DNA of 21,543 bases from GWA1-40-21 sp038078215 (GCA_038078215.1 JBBUED010000009.1:1-21543); one strand, 5' to 3'. Shown: positions 5,937-13,719, numbered from the stretch's first letter. The notes: generated by a model from the sequence alone, not told the origin. A program made the numbers and translations.

Positions 5937-6126
5937 ATGCGCAAAGCTGGATTATCATTTCGTCTCTTGCAGATTTCGTTATTTGCATTAAGTTTGGTTG
6001 CCTTGTTTCAAGTAGTATCAAGTAGTTTCAAGTAAATATCTTGGAAGATTGAGTAAAAAAGTCGCTCAAGCCATTGAAGAAACTGAAACGCCAAACATTT
6101 CAGTCGTTGCGACAAGTGAAGAATAA
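5937..6126 (+). pseudogene. Small single-helix membrane protein gene interrupted by a 10-nt repeat (frame-broken or phase-variable)
   Basis: The ATG at 5937 follows a GAAAGGAAAAGGA ribosome site. It opens a frame for M-R-K-A-G-L-S-F-R-L-L-Q-I-S-L-F-A-L-S, continuing to F-Q-V-V-S-S-S-F-K and stopping at 6033-6035 (32 residues). A 10-nt unit, CAAGTAGTAT with variants, is repeated almost three times at 6009-6038. Removing one unit joins the frame without a stop to Q-V-V-S-S-K-Y-L-G-R-L-S-K-K-V-A-Q-A and on to the TAA at 6124-6126. That gives a 59-residue protein with one transmembrane helix (about 8-26) and an acidic tail. The terminator starts 10 nt later, exactly where a full-length gene should end. 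It is either an inactivating duplication or a reversible switch. Confidence 0.6.
6009..6038 (+). repeat. 10-nt tandem repeat inside a small gene
   Basis: Units are CAAGTAGTAT, CAAGTAGTTT and CAAGTAAATA. The period of 10 is not a multiple of 3, so each gain or loss of a unit changes the reading frame of the surrounding small gene. Confidence 0.75.
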
Positions 6127-6136
6127 GGAAAACAAG

Positions 6137-6174
6137 AGACTCGTTGATTAAATTAAAATCAACGAGTCTTTTTA
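6137..6174 (+). terminator. Intrinsic terminator closing the small-gene islet
   Basis: A perfect 13-bp stem (6137-6149 with 6157-6169), a 7-nt loop and a following T-run. It points along the plus strand and ends 6 nt before the 3' end of the convergent topA gene. Confidence 0.85.
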
Positions 6175-6179
6175 CATTT

Positions 6180-8378
6180 CTATTCCGCTTTGGCGATTTT
6201 GTGGGGGTTATGATTCGGACAGGTTTTGTCGGAACATCGTTCGGGAATGGTTTTTGTTCCTTCCATCATAAGCGCTCCACAAGCCGCGTTGCCTCCTTTT
6301 TCGTATTTACAGATATTGCCGGTCGGCTTGGCTTTTATGGCATTCTTGCATTTCGGATAATTGGAACAGCTGTAAAATAGACCGAATCTGCCGCGTCGTT
6401 CCGTCATCATTCCGTCTTTACAAACTGGACAAGAAACACCCGTTGAATTCTGCCTTTCAAGTTCGGCGTCCTTTTTAATAAATTTGCATTTAGGATAATT
6501 GTTGCAGGAAATAAATCTTCCGAATTTGCCGTCGCGTTCAACAAGCTTGCCTTTTTTGCATTCTGGACAATCCTCTCCGGTTTCTTTAGGGCCGGCAAGC
6601 TCCTCGCCGGTAATTTTCCTCGCTCCCGAACAGTCCGGAAATTTGGCGCAGCTTAAAAATTTACCGGATTTGCCGAGTTTTATTATCATACCCCCTTCGC
6701 AGGTCGGGCATTTCATAGCAGGATCGGCTTCTCCCATGTTATTTATTTTTTCAATTTTGTCTTTTGATTTCACGTCTTTGGAAAAAGGCTTATAAAAATC
6801 GCTTAAAGTTTTTTCGTATCCGATTTTTCCGCTAGCGATATCGTCAAGCTCGTCTTCCATCTGGGCGGTGAATGAATCGCTTATGTAATGGGCAAAGTTT
6901 CCCTCAAGAAACGAACTGACGACATCGCCCGTGTCGGTCGGGTGCAGAGCCTTGCTTATTTTCTCAACATAGCCCCTGTCTTCAAGAGTCTTTATTATAC
7001 TAGCATAAGTTGACGGTCGGCCGATTCCTCTCTTCTCCAGCTCTTTGACGAGACCGGCTTCGGAATATCTTGCCGGCGGTTCAGTCTGTTTTCCTTCCGA
7101 ACGCATTTCCATAAGTTTTAAAATTTCGCCAACCGCGACTTTTGGCAATTCAACATCCTCGCCACGCGACATCGGGTCGGCCGCAAGCCAGCCGTCAAAC
7201 TTTACTCTTGAACCGTTTATGTAAAAATCGGGAATTTCGCCTTTGCCGACTTCGGCGATAATTTTTGTCCTCATCACTTTGGCATCGGACATCTGAGAAG
7301 AAACCGCTCTTTGCCAGATAAGGCGATAAAGTTTTTGCTGTTCGTCATTCGTTCCGCCGGATTCATTCAGCATATTCGTCGGCCGTATCGCTTCGTGCGC
7401 CTCTTGGGCGTTCTTGCTTTTTTTGGAATAAACGCGCAGAGCCAAATATTCTTTGCCGAATTTTTTCTCCACTAATCCGTAAATTTGCTTTAACGCGACT
7501 TGGCTCATATTGACGCTGTCTGTCCTCATGTAAGTAATAAGGCCGGATTCGTAAAGTCTTTGCGCCACACCCATTGTTCTTGACGGAGCGAAGCCTAATC
7601 GGGAACTCGCCGATTGCTGGAGAGTGGAGGTGATGAACGGCGCGCGAGGCGACCTTTTGGCTTCCATCTCGGAGACATCTTTGACTTTCCATATTTCTTT
7701 ATTGCCGATTTTAAGTATTCTTTCTGCTTCTTTTTCCTCGCGCGGTTCTTCGGAGCAAGTGAGTGTGAATTTTTCTCCTGCGCCATTTTTCGTCGCAACA
7801 TCGGCGTTTATCGTCCAGAATTTTTCCGGTACAAAAGCGCGTATTTCGCGTTCTCTCTCCATAATGATGCGAAGGGCGGGGGACTGAACTCTGCCGGCGG
7901 ACAAGCCGTAGCGGACTTTCTTCCAGATGAGCCCGCTCAAATCATAGCCGACTAATCGGTCAAGCACTCTTCTAGCTTCTTGCGCCCGTCTTAAATTCTC
8001 GTCAATGTCTCGCGGATGCTCAATCGCTTCTTTCACCGCGTCTTTGGTGATTTCGTGAAATACCACTCGTTTCGGATTTTTTAGTCCGACGGCTTCTTTA
8101 ATGTGCCAAGCAATGGCTTCACCCTCTCGGTCTGGGTCTGTCGCCAATAATACCTCTTCCGCTCCTTTTGCCAGAGATTTTATTTCCGAAACGACTTTTT
8201 CCTTGCCTTTGGAAATTTCATAATGAGGGACGAAGCCCGCTTCAATGTCAATCGCGCTCTTATTGCTCTTCGGCAAATCCCTGATGTGCCCGACGCTCGC
8301 CTTGACCGTGTACTTGCCGTCCAAATATTTTGAAATCGTCTTCGCTTTCGCCGGCGATTCCACGATTAAAAGTTTCAT
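6180..8378 (-). CDS. topA: DNA topoisomerase I (type IA) with four zinc modules
   Basis: A 732-residue enzyme that relaxes negative supercoils by single-strand passage. The N-terminal Toprim domain has V-E-S-P-A-K-A (Glu7) and D-P-D-R-E-G-E-A-I-A (81-90). The active-site Tyr283 lies in L-I-T-Y-M-R-T-D-S. The H-E-A-I-R-P and R-G-I-G-R-P-S-T-Y motifs follow. The C-terminus has three four-Cys modules at about 557-583, 604-631 and 650-677 (pattern C-P-x-C ... C-x-x-x-P-x-C). A fourth, more divergent one at 690-720 (Cys690, 700, 715, 720) is followed by a His-rich tail. On the minus strand TTGCAA, 17 nt and TATTAC precede the ATG, which lies 9 nt from the -10 box. The gene is convergent with the small-gene islet. 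Confidence 0.97.
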   Translation of the reverse strand: MKLLIVESPAKAKTISKYLDGKYTVKASVGHIRDLPKSNKSAIDIEAGFVPHYEISKGKEKVVSEIKSLAKGAEEVLLATDPDREGEAIAWHIKEAVGLKNPKRVVFHEITKDAVKEAIEHPRDIDENLRRAQEARRVLDRLVGYDLSGLIWKKVRYGLSAGRVQSPALRIIMEREREIRAFVPEKFWTINADVATKNGAGEKFTLTCSEEPREEKEAERILKIGNKEIWKVKDVSEMEAKRSPRAPFITSTLQQSASSRLGFAPSRTMGVAQRLYESGLITYMRTDSVNMSQVALKQIYGLVEKKFGKEYLALRVYSKKSKNAQEAHEAIRPTNMLNESGGTNDEQQKLYRLIWQRAVSSQMSDAKVMRTKIIAEVGKGEIPDFYINGSRVKFDGWLAADPMSRGEDVELPKVAVGEILKLMEMRSEGKQTEPPARYSEAGLVKELEKRGIGRPSTYASIIKTLEDRGYVEKISKALHPTDTGDVVSSFLEGNFAHYISDSFTAQMEDELDDIASGKIGYEKTLSDFYKPFSKDVKSKDKIEKINNMGEADPAMKCPTCEGGMIIKLGKSGKFLSCAKFPDCSGARKITGEELAGPKETGEDCPECKKGKLVERDGKFGRFISCNNYPKCKFIKKDAELERQNSTGVSCPVCKDGMMTERRGRFGLFYSCSNYPKCKNAIKAKPTGNICKYEKGGNAACGALMMEGTKTIPERCSDKTCPNHNPHKIAKAE

Positions 8379-8424
8379 AATTCAATAAGTAATACTATAA
8401 ACGGATTTTCTTTGCAAATCTAAT

Positions 8425-8570
8425 AAGTTTGTAAAGTCCATAAAGTCATCAAGTCTATAAAGTAAAGATAAGCAGACAGTCAGGACTAATTTGGACATTG
8501 GATGTCCAAATTAGAGTTCCCCCTTCTTCCTTTATAACTTTACAAACTTGATAAACTTTATAACTAAAAT
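8425..8570. repeat. Nested inverted repeat between topA and trpS
   Basis: The inner part is a perfect 13-bp hairpin (8486-8498 with 8502-8514, loop TGG). Outside it, AAGTTTGTAAAGT on the left recurs inverted as ACTTTACAAACTT on the right. Both flanks are built from similar words such as CTATAAAGT and CTTTATAAC. The divergent genes on either side have their promoters outside or at its edges. It looks like a small palindromic repeat element; no coding capacity is seen. Confidence 0.6.
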
Positions 8571-8573
8571 TTT

Positions 8574-8602
8574 TTGTCAGTTGCGACATTATTTGGTATT
8601 GT
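8574..8602 (+). promoter_or_regulatory. Promoter of trpS
   Basis: TTGTCA (8574-8579), a 17-nt spacer and TATTGT (8597-8602). The ATG at 8609 is 6 nt beyond, so the mRNA should be leaderless. Confidence 0.65.
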
Positions 8603-8608
8603 TTAGAT

Positions 8609-9619
8609 ATGCCAATAAAACAAAGAATTCTCACGGGCGACAGGCCGACGGGACCGCTTCATCTCGGGCATTATGTCGGGTCGCTTAAAAACAGAGTTTT
8701 GCTTCAAGATAAAGATGATTATGAGCAATTCATCTTAATTGCTGATATTCAAGCTTTGACGGATAATTACGACAACCCGCAGAAAATTAAGGATAATATT
8801 CTTAAATTAACGCTGGACTATTTAAGCGTGGGAATCAATCCAGGAAAATCAACCATCATTATTCAATCGCAAATTCCCGAGCTAGCGGAGCTCACTATCT
8901 ATCTTATGAATATGATTACCGTTGCCCAGCTGGAAAGGAATCCGACGGTGAAAAACGAGATTAGGCAAAAAGGCTATCGTGAAAATGTTCCGGTCGGTTT
9001 TTTCGTCTACCCGATAAGCCAAGCGGCGGACATACTCGGCTTTCAAGCGAATCTTGTCCCTGTCGGAGAGGATCAACTGCCGATGATAGAGCAGTCCAGA
9101 GAAATCGTCCGCCGTTTTAATTCTTTATATGGACAGACTTTCGTTGAACCGAAAGAGATGCTGTCGGAAGTTCCAAGATTATGCGGGATTGACGGCAAAG
9201 AAAAAATGAGCAAGTCGTTAAACAACACAATAAACTTAAGCGACTCTTCCGATGTCGTTTATGAAAAAGTTATGAAGATGTATACAGACCCGACTCGCGT
9301 CAGAGCGACCGACCCGGGCCACACTGAAAATAATCCGGTCTTCATTTATCTCAATGTCTTTCACGACGACAAAAGAGAGATTAAAGATTTTGAGGATAAA
9401 TACAGACTCGGCAAAGTCGGCGATATAGAAGTAAAAAAGAGACTGGCGGAGATACTGAATAATTTTCTGGAGCCAATCCGTCAAAAAAGAGAAGAATATG
9501 AGAAGAATATACCTTTAGTCAATTCCATTCTTAAAGAGGGAACGGAAAGAGGAAGAGAGGTTGTTCAGCAAACAATGAGTCTCGTGAGAAAAGCCGTTAA
9601 GACGGACTATTTCGGTTAG
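8609..9619 (+). CDS. trpS: Tryptophanyl-tRNA synthetase
   Basis: A 336-residue class I aminoacyl-tRNA synthetase that charges tRNA(Trp). The N-terminus carries T-G-D-R-P-T-G-P-L-H-L-G-H-Y (HIGH motif H-L-G-H at 18-21) and the Rossmann fold. P-V-G-E-D-Q near 151-156 contacts ATP and tryptophan, and K-M-S-K-S is at 199-203. The length is normal for the bacterial type (about 330). There is no Shine-Dalgarno; the ATG is fixed by a promoter ending 6 nt upstream. The gene is followed 9 nt after its stop by a terminator whose 3' half is duplicated. Confidence 0.97.
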   Translation: MPIKQRILTGDRPTGPLHLGHYVGSLKNRVLLQDKDDYEQFILIADIQALTDNYDNPQKIKDNILKLTLDYLSVGINPGKSTIIIQSQIPELAELTIYLMNMITVAQLERNPTVKNEIRQKGYRENVPVGFFVYPISQAADILGFQANLVPVGEDQLPMIEQSREIVRRFNSLYGQTFVEPKEMLSEVPRLCGIDGKEKMSKSLNNTINLSDSSDVVYEKVMKMYTDPTRVRATDPGHTENNPVFIYLNVFHDDKREIKDFEDKYRLGKVGDIEVKKRLAEILNNFLEPIRQKREEYEKNIPLVNSILKEGTERGREVVQQTMSLVRKAVKTDYFG

Positions 9620-9628
9620 TTTCTCTTA

Positions 9629-9681
9629 ACTTGGTAGTCGGAGTACCAAGTGCCTTTGTCGGAGTACCAAGTGCCTTTTTT
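9629..9681 (+). terminator. trpS terminator with a tandemly duplicated 3' arm
   Basis: ACTTGGTA (9629-9636) pairs with TACCAAGT at 9644-9651. A perfect 21-nt tandem duplication (9637-9657 and 9658-9678) supplies a second copy of that arm at 9665-9672. The first copy is followed by GCCTTTG and the second by GCCTTTTTTG, so the second has the better T-run. Confidence 0.7.
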
Positions 9682-9719
9682 GATTTTCCGAGTGAATTAT
9701 GTTATCAATAATTTAGATA

Positions 9720-9746
9720 AAAGCGAATGGCGCTTTAGTTTTTTGA
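9720..9746 (+). terminator. Small hairpin with T-run in the trpS-thyX gap
   Basis: AAAGCG (9720-9725) pairs with CGCTTT (9731-9736) around a 5-nt loop and is followed by AGTTTTTT. It could be a back-up terminator of trpS or an attenuator before thyX. The stem is only 6 bp, so confidence is modest. Confidence 0.35.
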
Positions 9747-9817
9747 TATTTTATGAAAGGAAAATATCCGATATTATTTGGAGCTTTGTAAAAACATCTT
9801 AATTTTGGAATCTTAAA

Positions 9818-9826
9818 CGAGAGGAG
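9818..9826 (+). promoter_or_regulatory. Shine-Dalgarno of thyX
   Basis: GAGAGGAGA lies 7-8 nt before the ATG at 9834. This is a clear ribosome site in a window where most core genes have none, and it fixes the start. Confidence 0.7.
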
Positions 9827-9833
9827 AATTGAA

Positions 9834-11213
9834 ATGATTAAGGTAGAGTTGTTAGCTCACACAAATGTTCACCCGATTGATCTGGCAAGTCACGCGGCAG
9901 GAATTTGTTATCAGGATACGATGCCAATACTTGGTAAACGGATGGATGACATTGAAGGTAAGTTATTTAAAAAAAGCCACCACACGCCATTTCAGCATCA
10001 TTCCATGACATTTACCGTTGAAGGTATTGCCGTCGGTGATATTACTTTCGGAATGCATTTGGCAAGCCCTTTTTACAACAGCGACCAGAGAAGCGGGAGA
10101 TTCTGCGCCAAGATGTTTCTTAATCCGGATTATGACAAGATAAAAAATTATATTAGAAAATTTTGGTGGAATATTTCAAGCAGCGCCTTAGTCATGGCAA
10201 TGGACTACATTAAAGAAGGAGTTAATCTTTATCACGCCAACATCGCGACCGCCACTGAAGTTGCCGGAAATTTTGTCGCGGAAGAAAGACCGTTTGCCAG
10301 TAATAAAATTAAGGCTAATATACCCAAGTACGCTCAAGAACAAACAAGAATGTCTATTCCCGTCATTTTCCCCACAGCTTTTGATTTTACAATAAACGAT
10401 ACCGCGCTTGTGGCAATGTATGAGTCAGCTTGGACGCCGGTAATGAGATATGTGACGGGAGAAATGGCGCGTCTGTTTGTAGAAAAGTATCCGGAAACAG
10501 CTTTCATGTTTAATGAAGACCGGAGAAGAAAGAGCGACTGGGCGATTACGATTAAAGACACTCGGATGCTTGGGGTGAGATACAAACCCGTCTTTGAGCT
10601 AATAAGTCTTGAAGTTGATGTTTTTAAACCGGAGACATTTTGCCCGTCGGATAAAAGTATTATGCATCCCGTGGACCGCCTCCATTTTACTCCAGAGATG
10701 ATGGAAAACTCTGTTAACGGCATAAAAGCCAAGATAGAGGTGTCAACGGCGACAAATGGACAAGACCAAAGGCATAGGGCAATGCGCCGAGGCACTCCAA
10801 AATTTACAGGCAACTTCTACATACCTCCGATTTTGAAGGAATTGAAACTGGAGAAAAAGGCCATAGAATTGATGAATAGATGGCTTGAGGTGAGCAAAGA
10901 TATCCCTGACACATTAGCCATGATGCTTGCTCCGTACGGCGCTATGGTTTCGTACACAAAATCCGGTTCATTCAATGCTACTGCTCACGAGCAATGCAAG
11001 CGTTCGTGCCGGTCAGCGCAAGAAGAGATTTCCGAATTGGGAAGATTGCAGAGGCTCGCCATTGAGGAAAGATTAGGCAAAGATTCTCCGCTTCTTTCTA
11101 TGTTTAAGCCGCCTTGTTATGAGGAAGGAATCTGTTCCGAAGGAGATGGGTATTGCGGAAGAGACGTAGGAATCAGAAAGACCGGAGATTATTTCCCCAA
11201 GCGGAAGATTTAG
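9834..11213 (+). CDS. thyX: Double-length ThyX-type (FAD-dependent) thymidylate synthase
   Basis: A 459-residue protein resembling two ThyX units in tandem; ordinary ThyX is 220-280 residues. ThyX makes dTMP from dUMP with methylene-THF and FAD. The N-half (about 45-200) has H-T-P-F-Q-H-H-S-M-T-F followed by S-P-F-Y-N-S-D-Q-R-S-G-R-F. This matches the ThyX core except that the RHR triad reads G-M-H. The C-half (about 280-459) keeps R-H-R at 313-315 and the C-R-S-A-Q-E-E-I helix (392-399), like the A-Q-x-E-I-R helix of ThyX. The end is Cys-rich (Cys428, 434, 441). Long ThyX forms are known in chlamydiae. Family placement is good; enzymatic activity is inferred. No thyA is seen here. Confidence 0.8.
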   Translation: MIKVELLAHTNVHPIDLASHAAGICYQDTMPILGKRMDDIEGKLFKKSHHTPFQHHSMTFTVEGIAVGDITFGMHLASPFYNSDQRSGRFCAKMFLNPDYDKIKNYIRKFWWNISSSALVMAMDYIKEGVNLYHANIATATEVAGNFVAEERPFASNKIKANIPKYAQEQTRMSIPVIFPTAFDFTINDTALVAMYESAWTPVMRYVTGEMARLFVEKYPETAFMFNEDRRRKSDWAITIKDTRMLGVRYKPVFELISLEVDVFKPETFCPSDKSIMHPVDRLHFTPEMMENSVNGIKAKIEVSTATNGQDQRHRAMRRGTPKFTGNFYIPPILKELKLEKKAIELMNRWLEVSKDIPDTLAMMLAPYGAMVSYTKSGSFNATAHEQCKRSCRSAQEEISELGRLQRLAIEERLGKDSPLLSMFKPPCYEEGICSEGDGYCGRDVGIRKTGDYFPKRKI

Positions 11214-11243
11214 TTATATTTCCTTTAATTTTAAAATCTAAAA

Positions 11244-11279
11244 AAAGAGTATCAACAATTTTTGTTGATACTCTTTATA
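11244..11279 (+). terminator. Intrinsic terminator of thyX
   Basis: A perfect 15-bp stem (11244-11258 with 11262-11276) with a 3-nt loop. The A/T ends give T-runs on both strands, so it could also serve dprA from the other side. Confidence 0.85.
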
Positions 11280-11298
11280 TTTCTTAAAAGCTAATAAT

Positions 11299-11361
11299 CT
11301 ACAACCTACAACCTACAACCTACAACCTACAACCTACAACCTACAACCTACAACCTAAGAC
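11299..11361. repeat. CTACAAC heptamer tandem repeat
   Basis: Eight perfect head-to-tail copies of CTACAAC (11299-11354) and one decayed copy (CTAAGAC). On the minus strand it reads GTTGTAG, and one unit supplies the TAG stop of dprA at 11350-11348. Related words occur after dnaX (17863-17943) and after ftsQ (14583-14612). Confidence 0.9.
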
Positions 11362-12226
11362 CTATCTCCCCCAATTTCTCCTCAATCAATCCTTTGATTT
11401 CCATAATGGAAAGGAGCGCGCTGGAGTTACCGACGGACATGCCGGATTTTGCCAGTTCTCGAATGAGCTCGTCTCGTCCAAGCGGATTTTTGATGAGGGC
11501 GAACACTTTCCGCTCGTCATCGGAGAGGTTTTTCAATTCCAGCTCTTTGGTTATTTTATCTTCTTCAATTTTAAAACCGAGAACTTCAAGTATATGAGAG
11601 CTTGAGGACACCGGGGTCGCGCCGAGACGAATCAGCATATTCGGACCCTCGGAATTTTTGGAAAAAATTGAGCCTGGCACCGCCATCACATCCCTGTTGT
11701 AATCAGTCGCGAGTCGCGATGTGATAAGGGTGCCTGATTTTATTTCTGCTTCTATGATAAGCGTCGCGTGGGATATCCCAGCCATAATTCTGTTTCTTTG
11801 GGGGAAGCTATAGGCTGTCGCCCTGAACATTGGCTCAAATTCGGATAATAAAGCTCCGCCGGATTCAATGATTTTTGCCGCCAACTGTTTGTTTGAAGAA
11901 GGGTAAAGGACGGAAGGATGAAGCCCCGACCCTGGAATAGCGATAGTCGTAAGTCCGGCGTCAAGCGCGGCTCTGTGGGCGATGCCGTCAATACCAAGCG
12001 CGAGACCGGATACAATCACGATGTTATAGCCCCTAAGCCCGGCTATCAGTTTTTGACAAGCCTCTTTGCCGTAGTCAGTGTATTTTCTTGAGCCGACAAC
12101 ACAGAGAAATTTCGCGTCACTTTTTGGCATCTCGCCTTGAATGTAAAGTTTTTCCGGCGGTTCCGGAATTTCCATCAATCGTTCGGGAATTTCGTTGAAG
12201 GGGAGTTCTCTTGTGGAATTGCTCAT
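11348..12226 (-). CDS. dprA: DNA-processing protein DprA
   Basis: A 292-residue protein that protects incoming single-stranded DNA and loads RecA during transformation. The Rossmann-like core has V-V-G-S-R-K-Y-T (43-50), V-S-G-L-A-L-G-I-D-G-I-A-H (72-84), I-P-G-S-G-L (97-102) and F-P-Q-R-N-R-I-M-A-G. A winged-helix (DML1-like) domain follows at about 235-292. The N-terminal SAM-like domain of longer DprA proteins is missing. The last codons (L-R-L-stop) lie in the GTTGTAG repeat, so the C-terminus has been set by the repeat. It is divergent from serS with only 41 nt between the start codons. Competence genes are common in Patescibacteria, which fits uptake of DNA by a reduced cell. Confidence 0.93.
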   Translation of the reverse strand: MSNSTRELPFNEIPERLMEIPEPPEKLYIQGEMPKSDAKFLCVVGSRKYTDYGKEACQKLIAGLRGYNIVIVSGLALGIDGIAHRAALDAGLTTIAIPGSGLHPSVLYPSSNKQLAAKIIESGGALLSEFEPMFRATAYSFPQRNRIMAGISHATLIIEAEIKSGTLITSRLATDYNRDVMAVPGSIFSKNSEGPNMLIRLGATPVSSSSHILEVLGFKIEEDKITKELELKNLSDDERKVFALIKNPLGRDELIRELAKSGMSVGNSSALLSIMEIKGLIEEKLGEIGLRL

Positions 12227-12252
12227 AATATTTTCTTTTATTCTAACATTTT

Positions 12253-12260
12253 GATAATAT
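12253..12260 (+). promoter_or_regulatory. -10 region of serS
   Basis: GATAATAT contains two overlapping -10-like hexamers (GATAAT and TAATAT), 7-9 nt before the ATG at 12268. There is no Shine-Dalgarno; a leaderless mRNA is predicted. The 41-nt gap is shared with the dprA start on the other strand. Confidence 0.5.
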
Positions 12261-12267
12261 AAAGGGT

Positions 12268-13542
12268 ATGTTAGACATCAAATTCATCAGAGAAAATAAA
12301 GACATAGTCCAAGAGGGCGCGAGGAAAAAGCGCATTGATTTTAATGTGGAAGAATTGTTGAAAGCTGACGACAGGAGACGAGAGCTTTTGACTTCAATTG
12401 AAAAAAAGCGTGCCGAACAGAATCAGTGGAGCGAAAAAATTATGAGGACTCCGGACGCGGCGGCTAAAACCCAACTTATCGCGGAAATGAAGGTTGTCAA
12501 AGAAGAGCTTCAAAAAGAAGAGGAAGAACAAAAAGAGGTAATGAAAAAATGGCAAACGCTTATGGTCCAAACGCCAAATATTCCGGATATGTCCGTGCCG
12601 GAGGGGGAGAGTGACACCGACAATCAAGAAGTCAAAATATGGGGTGAGATTCCTAAATTCAATTTCACGCCGAAAAGCCATGTTGAAATAATGGAGAAAG
12701 CGAATATGGTTGATCTGGAAAAAGGCGCTAAAATTTCAGGATTCCGAGGATATTTTTTGAAAAATGACGCAGTGCTTCTTAACTTTGCCGTCTGGCAATT
12801 CGTTTCTGACCATTTCAATTTCAAAGGCGATTTTTCGCAGATGCTCGCGCCCTCTCTTGTCCGCAGAGAAACGCTTGTCGGCACGGGCTATCTTCCGCAG
12901 GGAGAGGAGGATATGTATAAAACTCAAGATAATGATTATCTGGCCGGCACGGCGGAAGTTTCCACGATGAGCTATTTTGCCGACGAGACTTTGAACGCGA
13001 GCGATCTTCCGAAAAAAATAATCGCTTTTTCGCCAAGCTTCCGTCGCGAGGCAGGAAGTCACGGCAAAGACACCAAGGGAATTTTCCGCGTTCACGAATT
13101 CTTTAAATTTGAGCAAGTGATACTATGTGAAGCCAGCCACGAAGAGAGTGTTAAGCGGCATGAAGAGTTGTTAAATAACTCTGAAGAAATTATGCAGGCT
13201 TTGAAAATTCCATATCATGTCGTGGTCAATTGCGCGGGCGACCTCGGGCTTGGGCAAGTCAAAAAATATGACATTGAAGCTTGGGTTCCTTCGGAAAACC
13301 GCTACAGAGAAACTCATTCCTGCTCGTATTTTCATGATTTTCAGACAAGGCGTCTGAATATCCGATATAAAGACAAAGACGGCAAGTTAAGATTTGCTCA
13401 TTCCCTCAACAATACCGCTATCGCGACTCCAAGAATTTTAATTTCCATAATTGAAAACAATCAAATGGAAGACGGCTCGGTTGTTGTGCCTGAAGTTCTG
13501 CAGAAATACATTGGGAAAAAAGTAATCACCGGAAGAAAATAG
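12268..13542 (+). CDS. serS: Seryl-tRNA synthetase
   Basis: A 424-residue class II synthetase that charges tRNA(Ser) (and tRNA(Sec) where present). Residues 30-100 form the long antiparallel coiled-coil arm, rich in Lys and Glu, that grips the tRNA. The catalytic domain shows T-A-E (228-230). Motif 2 is S-F-R-R-E-A-G-S-H-G with F-R-V-H-E-F-F-K-F-E-Q (about 257-283). Motif 3 is N-N-T-A-I-A-T-P-R-I with I-I-E-N-N-Q (about 381-399). The length is normal. A palindromic repeat element begins 11 nt after the stop. Confidence 0.96.
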   Translation: MLDIKFIRENKDIVQEGARKKRIDFNVEELLKADDRRRELLTSIEKKRAEQNQWSEKIMRTPDAAAKTQLIAEMKVVKEELQKEEEEQKEVMKKWQTLMVQTPNIPDMSVPEGESDTDNQEVKIWGEIPKFNFTPKSHVEIMEKANMVDLEKGAKISGFRGYFLKNDAVLLNFAVWQFVSDHFNFKGDFSQMLAPSLVRRETLVGTGYLPQGEEDMYKTQDNDYLAGTAEVSTMSYFADETLNASDLPKKIIAFSPSFRREAGSHGKDTKGIFRVHEFFKFEQVILCEASHEESVKRHEELLNNSEEIMQALKIPYHVVVNCAGDLGLGQVKKYDIEAWVPSENRYRETHSCSYFHDFQTRRLNIRYKDKDGKLRFAHSLNNTAIATPRILISIIENNQMEDGSVVVPEVLQKYIGKKVITGRK

Positions 13543-13553
13543 CATTATTTACC

Positions 13554-13692
13554 ATGAATCATAAAACTCTTACTCGGCGGGTTATTTTGAGGGTACGGAT
13601 TTTTTGAAGCTTAAAAAATCCTGAAGTTTTCGCGCCGCCGCGCTCAAAACCCTCTCAAAACAGCCCGCCTCGACGAGTTTCGTAATTCAAAA
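13554..13692. repeat. MITE-like imperfect palindrome between serS and ftsQ
   Basis: The left arm (13554-13594) and right arm (13649-13690) are inverted, imperfect copies of each other over about 40 nt. Both contain GGCGGG, TTTTGAG and AAACTC words. Between them is a perfect 9-bp hairpin, GGATTTTTT with AAAAAATCC. The outer end of the right arm contains GTTTCGTAATTCA, which is also found at the end of the palindrome at 20794-20897. No coding frame is seen. It may double as the serS terminator. Confidence 0.6.
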
Positions 13693-13719
13693 TTATTTAC
13701 TAATCGGCATATTGAAAAA

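Noticed and set aside
11299..11361. CRISPR-like array
   Set aside because: The repeat is a 7-nt head-to-tail unit without spacers, and there are no cas genes.
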